From the NCBI GenBank assembly GCA_900549885.1, contig URQA01000128.1, positions 1-7,054 on the forward strand: DNA of 7,054 nt, written 5' to 3'. Position numbers and translations under genes: made by a program. The stretch is from an uncultured Eubacteriales bacterium (GTDB lineage Bacteria > Bacillota > Clostridia > Oscillospirales > Oscillospiraceae). The notes under the pieces were generated by a model. It was given only the letters and a program-made list of their open reading frames with translations, had not been told where the DNA came from and searched no databases. Positions 1-5,707 of the stretch are shown here, piece after piece (position 1 is the first letter of the stretch; each line of letters begins with the position of its first letter).

Positions 1-15
1 TGGCTTGATAGGGGG

Positions 16-477
16 TTAGGACAACTTCCCGTCGGGGGAACAGGTAAGGGTGACAGTAACATTCTGAGAAACAAACAACGTACCCTTAAATGTAGCTTCT
101 CCAATCGTCTGACTTCCAGAGCAATAGGCATTACCAGATTTGAAACTCCATTCGTCATCATAAATCTGATAAGAATAGGACGCATTAGTAGCCTTGGCCA
201 TCGTCCCATCATAGATAAACATACCGTGAATGGTAAATGTCCACAGAGCACTTCCTGTACTGCTGTACCCGGTTGCAGTCTTACTCCCGGAGGTCGTGCG
301 GACCGCCCGGGCGGAAGATGTAACCGCCGGCCCGATGACCACATAAGAGCCGTCCGCAAAGCAGATGGTCTGAACGTCTGTATCGGCCACCGAAGCCGCA
401 GCCGCCGGAAATGCCGCAACACAAACTATCATTACAACCGCCAATAATACCAATACACTCTTCTTTTTGCCACTCAT
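16..477 (-). CDS. Secreted protein of unknown function (153 aa), last gene of the padR operon
   Basis: No named domain is recognised. The protein opens with a classical signal peptide: Lys-rich residues 2-6, a hydrophobic core at about 8-23 and an AAA cleavage-like site near 26-28. The mature part is about 125 residues, rich in Ser, Thr and aromatic residues, with three Cys (39, 119, 146). It looks like a small beta-rich extracellular protein. The pattern (DGSY near 42-45, SGSKT near 63, a SALWTFTIHGMF stretch near 76-87, and a CSPDGKLS end) resembles small secreted proteins I recall from other gut Clostridia; that is memory, not a search. The start is supported by an AGGTGA ribosome binding site that overlaps the stop of the upstream membrane-protein gene, with only 4 bases between the genes, so translation is probably coupled. 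No terminator is visible before the window edge. Confidence 0.8.
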   Translation of the reverse strand: MSGKKKSVLVLLAVVMIVCVAAFPAAAASVADTDVQTICFADGSYVVIGPAVTSSARAVRTTSGSKTATGYSSTGSALWTFTIHGMFIYDGTMAKATNASYSYQIYDDEWSFKSGNAYCSGSQTIGEATFKGTLFVSQNVTVTLTCSPDGKLS

Positions 478-481
478 ATTA

Positions 482-865
482 TCACCTGATTCCTAATTCG
501 TCTTTTGTCGCTGGACCTACAACAATGTAACTAGCATCGTGGCATAAAAGCCATATGATATACCCTACCAGCAACAGCAGAATCAACGCACCAACAGCCA
601 ATCCAAGTCTTGTCCAAAACTTTCTGCGGACGAGGTACCCTTCTACCTTCTCCGACGGGAGCGCCCCTTCCAACTCTTGCGCCATTGATTGCGGAGACCC
701 GAAATGAGCAGTGAGTGACGCCAAGGTGGGGACAGGCAGATCTGGAAACACATCCGTAATCTCCGATGCAAGGCCTGCCAAAAGTTCCCGCCGTTCCGCT
801 TTGGGACAACGCAGCCGCCGCCCCACCTGCCTGAGGTAAAGGGCGCAGGGGTCAATCTTCTTCAT
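482..865 (-). CDS. DUF6120/DUF1700-like small membrane protein, PadR partner (127 aa)
   Basis: The N-terminal cytoplasmic part (about 1-80) starts MKKID and carries helical, basic and acidic segments ending in an HFGSPQSMAQEL stretch (about 54-65). That is the pattern seen in DUF1700/DUF6120-type proteins, which in Firmicutes commonly follow a PadR repressor gene. One transmembrane helix lies at about 87-107. A short tail of about 20 residues follows and should be extracytoplasmic by the positive-inside rule, since Arg and Lys lie at 80-86. The tail holds SYIVVGPA (112-119), closely matching SYVVIGPA in the secreted protein encoded next. The start codon lies inside the end of padR (14-bp overlap), with a GGGAGGG ribosome binding site also inside padR, so the two are co-expressed. 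The molecular role is unknown; a sensor or anti-repressor partner of PadR is an inference only. Confidence 0.82.
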   Translation of the reverse strand: MKKIDPCALYLRQVGRRLRCPKAERRELLAGLASEITDVFPDLPVPTLASLTAHFGSPQSMAQELEGALPSEKVEGYLVRRKFWTRLGLAVGALILLLLVGYIIWLLCHDASYIVVGPATKDELGIR

Positions 866-1208
866 CGCCGCATTTCCCTCCCATGATGGACATGAAAGCC
901 CGGTGCATCTCCCGGTACTCCATCAGGGAGCGGGACAGATATTCCGCCCCCGCATCCGTGATGGCATAATAGCTCCGGGCACGGTTACGGATGACCTCCG
1001 TGCGGGCCACCACCACATACCCCTGCTCTTCCAGCCGGTACAGCACCGGATAGAGCACGGCAATGGTAAACCGGCCCCCGCTTTTTTTCTTCATGGCCTG
1101 CGAGATCTCATAGCCGTACATGGGCCGCTCCTTGAGCAGCCGCAGCACCGCCAGCGGGCTGGTGGCCCGCTTGTAATAGGCCTCGAAGGAATGACTATTC
1201 TCCGCCAT
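852..1208 (-). CDS. PadR-family winged-helix transcriptional regulator (118 aa)
   Basis: The protein has the typical PadR N-terminal winged helix-turn-helix: LAVLRLLKERPMYGYEI (about 19-35), a recognition segment LYPVLYRLEEQGYV (52-65), and a wing ending RSYYAITDAGAEYL (78-91). A short C-terminal helix and an acidic tail follow. The small size fits the compact PadR subfamily that dimerises through its C-terminal helix. I chose the ATG at 1206-1208 because a GGAGGT ribosome binding site sits about 7 bases upstream. An in-frame ATG ten codons earlier has no such site and would add an uncharacteristic MISSYCGGGG leader. It is the first gene of the leftward operon, so by analogy with the family it probably represses its own operon and possibly the divergent one. 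The inducing ligand is unknown. Confidence 0.93.
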   Translation of the reverse strand: MAENSHSFEAYYKRATSPLAVLRLLKERPMYGYEISQAMKKKSGGRFTIAVLYPVLYRLEEQGYVVVARTEVIRNRARSYYAITDAGAEYLSRSLMEYREMHRAFMSIMGGKCGDEED

Positions 1209-1228
1209 GCCGCCACCTCCGCAATAGG

Positions 1229-1257
1229 AAGATATCATAGATAAATTGAAAAGTCAA
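1229..1257 (-). promoter_or_regulatory. Putative promoter of the padR operon
   Basis: Read leftward, there is a TTGACT -35 box (1252-1257), a 17-base spacer and a TATCTT -10 box (1229-1234). The -10 is preceded by TGA, which gives an extended -10 element. Transcription would start near 1222, only about 14 bases before the padR start codon but still upstream of its ribosome binding site. The -10 is imperfect, which would suit a weak, autoregulated repressor gene. Confidence 0.45.
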
Positions 1258-1271
1258 TATATAGTATTGAC
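1253..1271. promoter_or_regulatory. Perfect 7-bp inverted repeat spanning both divergent -35 boxes (candidate PadR operator)
   Basis: GTCAATA (1253-1259) and TATTGAC (1265-1271) are perfect inverted arms around a 5-base spacer. Each arm contains most of one -35 box, so a bound dimer would block both promoters at once. Part of the symmetry follows automatically from two back-to-back TTGAC boxes, so the operator role is an inference. A looser dyad (ACAT at 1270-1273, ATGT at 1294-1297) covers the rightward -10 region and is an alternative site. Confidence 0.35.
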
Positions 1272-1295
1272 ATATATAATGCATTTGTGTATAAT
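1267..1295 (+). promoter_or_regulatory. Perfect-consensus sigma-A promoter of the rightward secreted-protein operon
   Basis: TTGACA (1267-1272), a 17-base spacer and TATAAT (1290-1295) match the vegetative consensus exactly at both boxes with ideal spacing. Transcription would start near 1302 and give a leader of about 43 bases before the ATG at 1345. A promoter this strong usually needs a repressor to be switched off, which fits the adjacent padR gene. Confidence 0.82.
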
Positions 1296-1344
1296 GTGAA
1301 ATATCTTCCAATGGGCGAAAAAATATCATAAGGTGGTGTAACAA

Positions 1345-1725
1345 ATGAAAAAAATCAGGAAGCTTATCCTTCTCCTGTGCTGTCCCATTTTCCTTATCAC
1401 AACAGCCTACGGAGAAGGAACTCCCAGGGCGTGCAATCATCCCAACATGATACACCAAACACGGGTCGAATATGAATCTCAAAATGCCTCCAGTCATTCT
1501 GTCACCACGTTAGCCGTTGTATGGTGCCCGGATTGTAAGCGTGACATCAATTATACTGTCATTGACGAGACTCTAGTGCCACACTCTGTTACTTTACAAT
1601 CCAATCATCATGTTGGTTCACAACATGTATATGAATACGCATGTATCTGTGGCTATGGCCACTATTCACAGATCATTTCCTGTAGCGGGCCTCCGTGTCC
1701 GTTGCCATATCTGCTTAACCATTGA
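1345..1725 (+). CDS. Cys/His-rich secreted protein of unknown function (126 aa)
   Basis: A signal peptide occupies about residues 1-23 (MKKIRK, then a Leu/Ile-rich core and a TAYG-E cleavage-like site). The mature protein of about 100 residues has Cys at 30, 61, 64, 100, 102, 113 and 118 and many His (32, 37, 51, 80, 88, 89, 94, 106, 126). CPDC (61-64) followed by CICG (100-103) resembles a zinc ribbon with two metal-binding knuckles. Alternatively the Cys could form disulfides outside the cell. No catalytic motif is seen. An AGGTGG ribosome binding site (1331-1336) lies 8 bases before the ATG, and this is the first gene after the consensus promoter. Only 15 bases separate its stop from the next start. 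Function is unknown; its AT-rich base use matches the two genes downstream rather than the window's GC-rich right half. Confidence 0.85.
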   Translation: MKKIRKLILLLCCPIFLITTAYGEGTPRACNHPNMIHQTRVEYESQNASSHSVTTLAVVWCPDCKRDINYTVIDETLVPHSVTLQSNHHVGSQHVYEYACICGYGHYSQIISCSGPPCPLPYLLNH

Positions 1726-1740
1726 GAGGGGTATTATATC

Positions 1741-2742
1741 ATGAAATATATAAAACAATTTTCGGCCGCAGTTCTATCCTTCTGTATGCTTTTAGGTATT
1801 GCTCCTACAACCAGCGCTATATATGCTGCTTCTCCCATTTCTGTCTATACACAAACTGATGGACTAACGACGGTTCGCCAAATAAGTGTTGCCGATAAAA
1901 ATACGCTCCAATCTTCCACCGCTTTATTTTCTGCTATGGGATATACGTCTGCGGAGGCAAATTCTATTTCCGAGGCCGATAAAACCGCTCTACTCAATAG
2001 TACGGAAATGGTTGGAAATATTTCTTACTACTACACAGACGAAAATGGCGTGACGTCCCAGATCTCAGAGAAAGACGCGCTTGCCGGCGCGACAGAACTC
2101 AATGCCGCGAGATCTTCCCTATCTTGGAATCAAGGTGCACGGCAGGACCTGGAAAATTATATGCGTGTCATCTGTTACACCGCCAATATTCCAAGTCAGA
2201 CAAGGCGCAATAAAACGATTGTTACTGTAAACCTACTGACCGATCCGATCCAAAGGCATACAGATGCAATCGGCATTGCAATTAATACAGGAACGGTAGA
2301 CTTTAATTCCGTCTCTGGTTCTATGACCTACAACAAAAATGAATGGGTTATTTTTGGTTCTACTACAGTCACTCCTATGTCTCAAACTTTCAACAAAGTA
2401 TATGCCCAGACTGCTATAGGAGATTATGGCAATATTTGGTACCCTGTTGAATTTCCAAAAAATTATGGTAATAGCAATTATGCCTGTTCATATTCAGATT
2501 TTATTATCACGCTTTCCTGTGAGGGCATTATGCCCGTAGGGACTAGCGGGCTGGCTTCCCACGTCTCGACCGGATATTATGCACATACAAAAAATAGCAT
2601 TGACTTGAACACACAACTATCCGTAACTGCAGGTACTAGCGGCGGCAAGCCAGAGGCGGGTGTTACATTTTCTATCGCCCCCGAAGTAGCTAAAGATACA
2701 ATCCAGGTCAACTGCCCTGTTTATCTGGAAGCATACTACTAA
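1741..2742 (+). CDS. Secreted protein of unknown function (333 aa)
   Basis: The protein has a signal peptide (about 1-30, a hydrophobic core with cleavage near IYAA-SP) and no later membrane segment, so it should be released or held on the outside of the cell. The N-terminal mature part (about 35-130) is polar and helical, including a SAMGYTSAEANSISEADKTA stretch near 64-83. The second half (about 140-333) is Thr, Ser, Tyr and Asn-rich with alternating hydrophobic residues, suggesting a beta-sandwich-like fold. There is no LPXTG sorting signal, cell-wall repeat, dockerin or recognisable catalytic motif. Cys are sparse (15 in the signal peptide, about 144, 249, 260 and 325). The start is supported by a GAGGGG ribosome binding site 9 bases upstream. 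It is the middle gene of the rightward operon. I do not recognise the family. Confidence 0.85.
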   Translation: MKYIKQFSAAVLSFCMLLGIAPTTSAIYAASPISVYTQTDGLTTVRQISVADKNTLQSSTALFSAMGYTSAEANSISEADKTALLNSTEMVGNISYYYTDENGVTSQISEKDALAGATELNAARSSLSWNQGARQDLENYMRVICYTANIPSQTRRNKTIVTVNLLTDPIQRHTDAIGIAINTGTVDFNSVSGSMTYNKNEWVIFGSTTVTPMSQTFNKVYAQTAIGDYGNIWYPVEFPKNYGNSNYACSYSDFIITLSCEGIMPVGTSGLASHVSTGYYAHTKNSIDLNTQLSVTAGTSGGKPEAGVTFSIAPEVAKDTIQVNCPVYLEAYY

Positions 2743-2754
2743 TGGGAAAAACCG

Positions 2755-2976
2755 ATGAAACGAATGTTGTTTGGCTGTACTCTGATCCTCTGCGGCAGCA
2801 TCGGCACACTGTCCACATGGTTCATTCGGTACATCAAGTATCGAGGTTATTCAGATTTCGGTATTCTGTTTACCTATTCAGTACTCGCCGTTCCCTTCGT
2901 CCTCTCTCTGATCTTTCTGCTCTCCGGGCTGTGTCTGTGCATCTTTGAGTTGGTGCGCGATTATAAACAGAAATAG
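2755..2976 (+). CDS. Small two-helix membrane protein of unknown function (73 aa)
   Basis: Two hydrophobic segments, about 5-23 and 38-62, flank a short basic and aromatic loop (FIRYIKYRGYSDFG). The C-terminus is charged (ELVRDYKQK). Arg and Lys lie in both the loop and the tail, so the topology is uncertain. The start lies 12 bases after the stop of the 333-aa protein gene, with a modest GGGA ribosome binding site 7 bases upstream. An overlapping ATG at 2742 opens a different frame that encodes an implausible His/Arg-rich peptide. The gene is last in the operon, directly before the terminator. Its size and place after two secreted proteins would suit an immunity, anchoring or export-helper role, but nothing in the sequence proves one. 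Confidence 0.72.
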   Translation: MKRMLFGCTLILCGSIGTLSTWFIRYIKYRGYSDFGILFTYSVLAVPFVLSLIFLLSGLCLCIFELVRDYKQK

Positions 2977-2986
2977 CCGTAAACAA

Positions 2987-3010
2987 AGGGCCGCCCCGTG
3001 GGGCGGCCCT
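2987..3010. terminator. Strong bidirectional rho-independent terminator
   Basis: AGGGCCGCCCC (2987-2997) pairs perfectly with GGGGCGGCCCT (3000-3010) to form a very GC-rich hairpin. T-rich stretches follow on both strands: CTTTCTGTC rightward and TTTGTTTAC leftward. It lies between the convergent 73-aa membrane protein gene and the Dus gene, and so should end transcripts from both sides. Confidence 0.87.
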
Positions 3011-3035
3011 CTTTCTGTCATATCTCTATTTTGTT

Positions 3036-3998
3036 TCACAGCAGTGCCGGGTCGAAGCCGGCGGACACCGTCTGTTCCCGCCGAAACAGCTCATCCACCA
3101 AGTCCTCGTACTCGGGCAGGAAGTTCACCTTCCGGAAACGGCGGACATACCGTTCCCGCCCGGTGAAACTGAACAGCAGGTAGGACCACAGTTCCTTCAT
3201 CCGGGCCAACACTGCCCGGTCCCCGCTCATCACTCTCTGATACCCGGCGTATACCAGGGCGTGGAACTGCCGCAGCTCCTCCTTGTCCGCCGGGGCACCC
3301 CCCTGGAACTGCCGCAGCAGAGAGGGGTCGGCCACCGCCCCCCGCCCCGCCATCACCCGGTCCACCTCGGGGAATACGGCGGTGAAGGCGAACAGGTCGG
3401 GCAGGGAGAACAGGTCCCCGTTATAGCAGAGGGGGGCGGTACTGGCCCCCACCGCCTTACGAAAGGCTCGGCGGTTGGGCCTGCCCTGGTAAAAATCCGC
3501 CTGCACCCGGGGGTGAACGGTGAGCTCACAGATGGGATAGCGGTTGAACAGCTCTAGCAGGCCGTCCCACTCGTCGGGACTGGCCTTGCCAATGCGGGTC
3601 TTGACGGAGACATTGATGGTCACATGGGAAAAGACCTCATCCAGAAACCGCTCCAGCCGATCCGGATAAGCTAGGAAGCCAGCCCCCTTTCCCTTGGCAG
3701 ACACGGTACCCGAAGGACAGCCCAGATTCAGGTTGACCTCCCGGTAGCCCATGGCAGCCAACTCACGGGAGGCCCAGAGGAAATGTGCAGCATTGCTGGT
3801 GAGCAGCTGGGGCACCACGTTCAGGCCGTCGTTGTGCTCGGGCAGCACTTCCGCCCGCTCCCGGCTGGTGAAGCACAGATTCTGGTTGGGGGACAGAAAG
3901 GGAGTAAGGTACTTGTCCGCCGGTCCAAAGCAGGCGGCGTGGGCCTGGCGGAACACATGACCAGTCACCCCTTCCATGGGGGCCAGAGCATAGCGCAT
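3036..3998 (-). CDS. tRNA-dihydrouridine synthase family protein (320 aa)
   Basis: This flavoenzyme family reduces specific uridines in the D-loop region of tRNA to dihydrouridine using FMN and NAD(P)H, in the cytoplasm. The order of motifs is typical: APMEGVT at the N-terminus (6-12, FMN binding), NLGCPSG with the active-site Cys94, the VKTRIG strand (132-137), TVHPR with His162 (160-164), YNGD (192-195) and MAGRGAVADP (216-225) near the phosphate site. A helical C-terminal domain (about 240-310) should contact tRNA. Length is normal for the family. An AAAGGAG ribosome binding site precedes the ATG. The gene appears to be transcribed alone, from an extended -10 promoter just upstream, and it converges on the accessory block. 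Which Dus subfamily and which uridine it modifies cannot be told from the sequence alone. Confidence 0.93.
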   Translation of the reverse strand: MRYALAPMEGVTGHVFRQAHAACFGPADKYLTPFLSPNQNLCFTSRERAEVLPEHNDGLNVVPQLLTSNAAHFLWASRELAAMGYREVNLNLGCPSGTVSAKGKGAGFLAYPDRLERFLDEVFSHVTINVSVKTRIGKASPDEWDGLLELFNRYPICELTVHPRVQADFYQGRPNRRAFRKAVGASTAPLCYNGDLFSLPDLFAFTAVFPEVDRVMAGRGAVADPSLLRQFQGGAPADKEELRQFHALVYAGYQRVMSGDRAVLARMKELWSYLLFSFTGRERYVRRFRKVNFLPEYEDLVDELFRREQTVSAGFDPALL

Positions 3999-4040
3999 GG
4001 GGGAACGCTCCTTTCAATGGATATGGCGGATGTTTTTCCC

Positions 4041-4069
4041 ATTGTACCAGACTTCTCTCTGTTTTTCCA
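4041..4069 (-). promoter_or_regulatory. Putative extended -10 promoter of the Dus gene
   Basis: Leftward, TACAAT (4041-4046) is preceded by TGG, giving an extended -10 element. The -35 position at 17-base spacing reads TGGAAA (4064-4069), which is weak. The predicted start near 4034 leaves a leader of about 35 bases that includes the ribosome binding site. It lies downstream of the SDR gene terminator, so the Dus gene can be expressed independently. Confidence 0.42.
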
Positions 4070-4079
4070 GTGCAACGCA

Positions 4080-4112
4080 AAGGCCCTCCCCACTATTTTC
4101 AGGGAGGGCCTT
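4080..4112 (-). terminator. Terminator hairpin after the SDR gene
   Basis: AAGGCCCTCCC (4080-4090) and GGGAGGGCCTT (4102-4112) are perfect 11-bp arms around an 11-base loop, placed 12 bases past the SDR stop codon. The leftward tail after the stem (TTGCGTTG) is only moderately T-rich, so termination efficiency may be less than complete. Confidence 0.65.
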
Positions 4113-4124
4113 ACAAAAATCAGC

Positions 4125-4898
4125 TTAGATCCAGCCGCCGTGATCCACCACTAGGTACTGGCCAGTAATGCCGCTGGCCTCGTCGCTGGCCAGGAACAGG
4201 ATGGCGTTGGCCTGCTCCTCGGCAGTGCACATGGGCAGCTTGGTGTTGAAGTGCCGGCCAGTGATCCGGGCGAACTCCTTGTCGCAGGGGAGCATCTGGT
4301 CGGGGTCGTTCATGGCCTCGATCATGGGGGTCTTGGTGCCGCCGGGGCAGACGGCGTTGACCCGGATGCCCTCGGCCGCAAACTGCATAGCCATGTTTCG
4401 GGTCATGCCAATGACGGCGCTCTTGGCTGCGGCATAGGCAAAGCCGCTGTTATGGAACACGCCGCCCACGGAGCTGATGTTGACGATGGCCCCGGAGTGG
4501 GCGCTCTGCATGTACTTGACCACCTCACGGCACATGTAGAACACGGCGTACTGGTCCACCTTGACGATGTGGTCGAAGAACTCGTCGGTGACGCCGGTGA
4601 TGGGCCGGGTGTAGTCCCCCTCGCCGGCGGAGTTGACCAGGATGTCGATCTTGCCGAACTGCTTGACCGTCTCCTCACACACCTTGACAGCGGTGGCGGG
4701 GTCGGTGACGTCGGCAGGGATGGCCAGGGCCTTGCCGCCGGCAGCGGCGATCTTGTCGGCCACAGCGGTCAGCTTGTCCGCCCGGCGGGCCACCAGCACC
4801 ACAGCCGCCCCCTGTTTGGCAAAGAGCTTGGCTGCAGCCTCTCCAATGCCGGAATTGCCGCCGGTGATAATGGCGACCTTGTCGGTGAGCTTCAGCAT
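4125..4898 (-). CDS. Classical short-chain dehydrogenase/reductase (257 aa)
   Basis: This is an NAD(P)-dependent oxidoreductase of the classical SDR family with a Rossmann fold over the whole length. TGGNSGIG (12-19) binds the cofactor. ARR after the second strand (37-39) suggests a preference for NADP(H). ADVTD (62-66) and NSAG (89-92) are typical. The catalytic Ser lies in ISSVGG (142 or 143), with Tyr155 and Lys159 in YAAAK. The PGG turn (185-187) and the C-terminal VDHGGWI match family members that form tetramers. The Asn of the usual Asn-Ser-Tyr-Lys tetrad is replaced by Asp115 (VDQYAVF where VNLxGVF is usual). Substrate is unknown: FabG-like, sugar-alcohol or steroid activities all use this scaffold, and the neighbours give no hint. 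An AAGGAGA ribosome binding site precedes the ATG. The gene appears monocistronic. Confidence 0.93.
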   Translation of the reverse strand: MLKLTDKVAIITGGNSGIGEAAAKLFAKQGAAVVLVARRADKLTAVADKIAAAGGKALAIPADVTDPATAVKVCEETVKQFGKIDILVNSAGEGDYTRPITGVTDEFFDHIVKVDQYAVFYMCREVVKYMQSAHSGAIVNISSVGGVFHNSGFAYAAAKSAVIGMTRNMAMQFAAEGIRVNAVCPGGTKTPMIEAMNDPDQMLPCDKEFARITGRHFNTKLPMCTAEEQANAILFLASDEASGITGQYLVVDHGGWI

Positions 4899-4961
4899 AA
4901 AGGCATCTCTCCTTCTCGATTCAAATATCGCGGGGTTGTCCGCCCCGATCTCACAAAATTT

Positions 4962-4991
4962 ATTATAGCGCAGAAACGGGAATCACCGCAA
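4962..4991 (-). promoter_or_regulatory. Putative promoter of the SDR gene
   Basis: Leftward, TTGCGG (4986-4991), an 18-base spacer and a perfect TATAAT -10 (4962-4967) are present. The start near 4955 would give a leader of about 57 bases. That leader holds a small CGGGG/CCCCG hairpin (4931-4947) of unclear meaning. Confidence 0.55.
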
Positions 4992-5051
4992 TATGGATTT
5001 CTTATTTCACTATTATGGCAGGGTTATATCCCCCTCCGGCCTGTCCAGCCG

Positions 5052-5080
5052 TTGCGCACCGTTTTCGGATCTGCTATAAT
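5052..5080 (+). promoter_or_regulatory. Promoter of greA
   Basis: TTGCGC (5052-5057), a 17-base spacer and a perfect TATAAT (5075-5080) preceded by TGC (extended -10) form a convincing vegetative promoter. Transcription would begin near 5087, leaving a long untranslated leader of about 108 bases before the greA start. Confidence 0.7.
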
Positions 5081-5099
5081 CATAGAGGCGACACCGCGG

Positions 5100-5115
5100 T
5101 CCGGCCCAGGCCGGA
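5100..5115 (+). other. Short GC hairpin in the greA leader
   Basis: TCCGGCC (5100-5106) pairs perfectly with GGCCGGA (5109-5115) within the predicted untranslated leader, about 13 bases after the predicted start. No U-run follows, so it is not a standard terminator. It may be a pause or stability element, or chance in GC-rich DNA. Confidence 0.3.
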
Positions 5116-5194
5116 AACGGCTGTTCCCACAGTCTTCTGGCCCTGTGTCCGCCCGTCCGCTTATGCCAGACCATTTTTCAAAGGAGTCCTCACC

Positions 5195-5698
5195 ATGCAC
5201 AACGAACTGACCCGTCAGGATCTGGAGCTGATGCGCCAGGAGCTGGACCACCGCCGCCTGGAACTGCGCCCCCAGCTCATTGAGGCGGTGAAGGAGGCCC
5301 GGGCTTTCGGGGACCTGTCGGAAAATTTTGAGTACAAGGCCGCAAAAAAGGAGAAGAACCGCAACGACAGCCGCATCCGCTACCTGGAGAACATGATCCG
5401 CACCGCTGTGGTCATCGAGGACCGCTCCGGCCAGGACACGGTGGGCCTCTACGACCGGGTGACCGTCTATCTGGAGGAGGACGATGAGGAAACCACCTTC
5501 CAAATCGTGACCACCATGCGGCAGGATGCCCTCCACGGCCGCATCAGCAAGGAGTCCCCGGTGGGCCGGGCCTTGCTGGGCAAAAAAACGGGGGACCGGG
5601 TGCATATCCAGGTCAACGACAGCTACGGTTATGACGCAGTCATCCGGAACATTGAAAAGGGAAGCGACGACGGCTCCGCCCCCCTCAACGCCTTCTGA
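5195..5698 (+). CDS. greA: GreA-type transcription elongation factor (167 aa)
   Basis: GreA enters the secondary channel of RNA polymerase and stimulates cleavage of backtracked RNA so that stalled complexes can resume. The N-terminal coiled coil spans about 5-75. Its tip carries GDLSENFEY (39-47), holding the conserved acidic pair (Asp40, Glu43) that helps place the catalytic magnesium. The C-terminal FKBP-like domain (about 82-155) contains the hallmark ISKESPVGRALLGKKTGD (117-134). A short acidic and polar tail makes it slightly longer than the usual 158 or so residues. The open frame extends upstream to 5015, but the AAGGAG site at 5181-5186, 8 bases before the ATG at 5195, and the family's normal N-terminus fix this start. 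The gene is transcribed alone from its own promoter and converges on the small leftward gene with 9 bases between stops. Confidence 0.95.
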   Translation: MHNELTRQDLELMRQELDHRRLELRPQLIEAVKEARAFGDLSENFEYKAAKKEKNRNDSRIRYLENMIRTAVVIEDRSGQDTVGLYDRVTVYLEEDDEETTFQIVTTMRQDALHGRISKESPVGRALLGKKTGDRVHIQVNDSYGYDAVIRNIEKGSDDGSAPLNAF

Positions 5699-5707
5699 TC
5701 CGGCCGG

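Noticed and set aside
1209..1238. Upstream in-frame ATG extending PadR by ten residues
   Set aside because: No ribosome binding site upstream, and the true GGAGGT site would lie inside the extension; it would also overlap the likely padR promoter.
2742..2948. 68-aa frame starting at the TAATG overlap with the 333-aa gene
   Set aside because: The overlap looks like translational coupling, but the product is a His/Arg-rich peptide without membrane or fold character, while the 2755 frame gives a clean two-helix membrane protein.
4075..4080. TTGCGT (leftward) as a -35 box for the Dus gene
   Set aside because: It lies 28 bases from the TACAAT -10 box, too far, and it overlaps the SDR terminator stem.
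5015..5194. N-terminal extension of GreA in the same open frame
   Set aside because: It would start upstream of the greA promoter, and the AAGGAG site at 5181 and the family N-terminus fit the ATG at 5195.
4251..5210. 319-aa rightward open frame, His/Gly/Val-rich
   Set aside because: It is antisense to the SDR gene, runs through both divergent promoters and into the start of greA, and its composition is that of a GC-rich shadow frame.
5024..5605. 193-aa leftward open frame opposite greA
   Set aside because: Antisense shadow of a confident GreA gene and its promoter, with no initiation signals.
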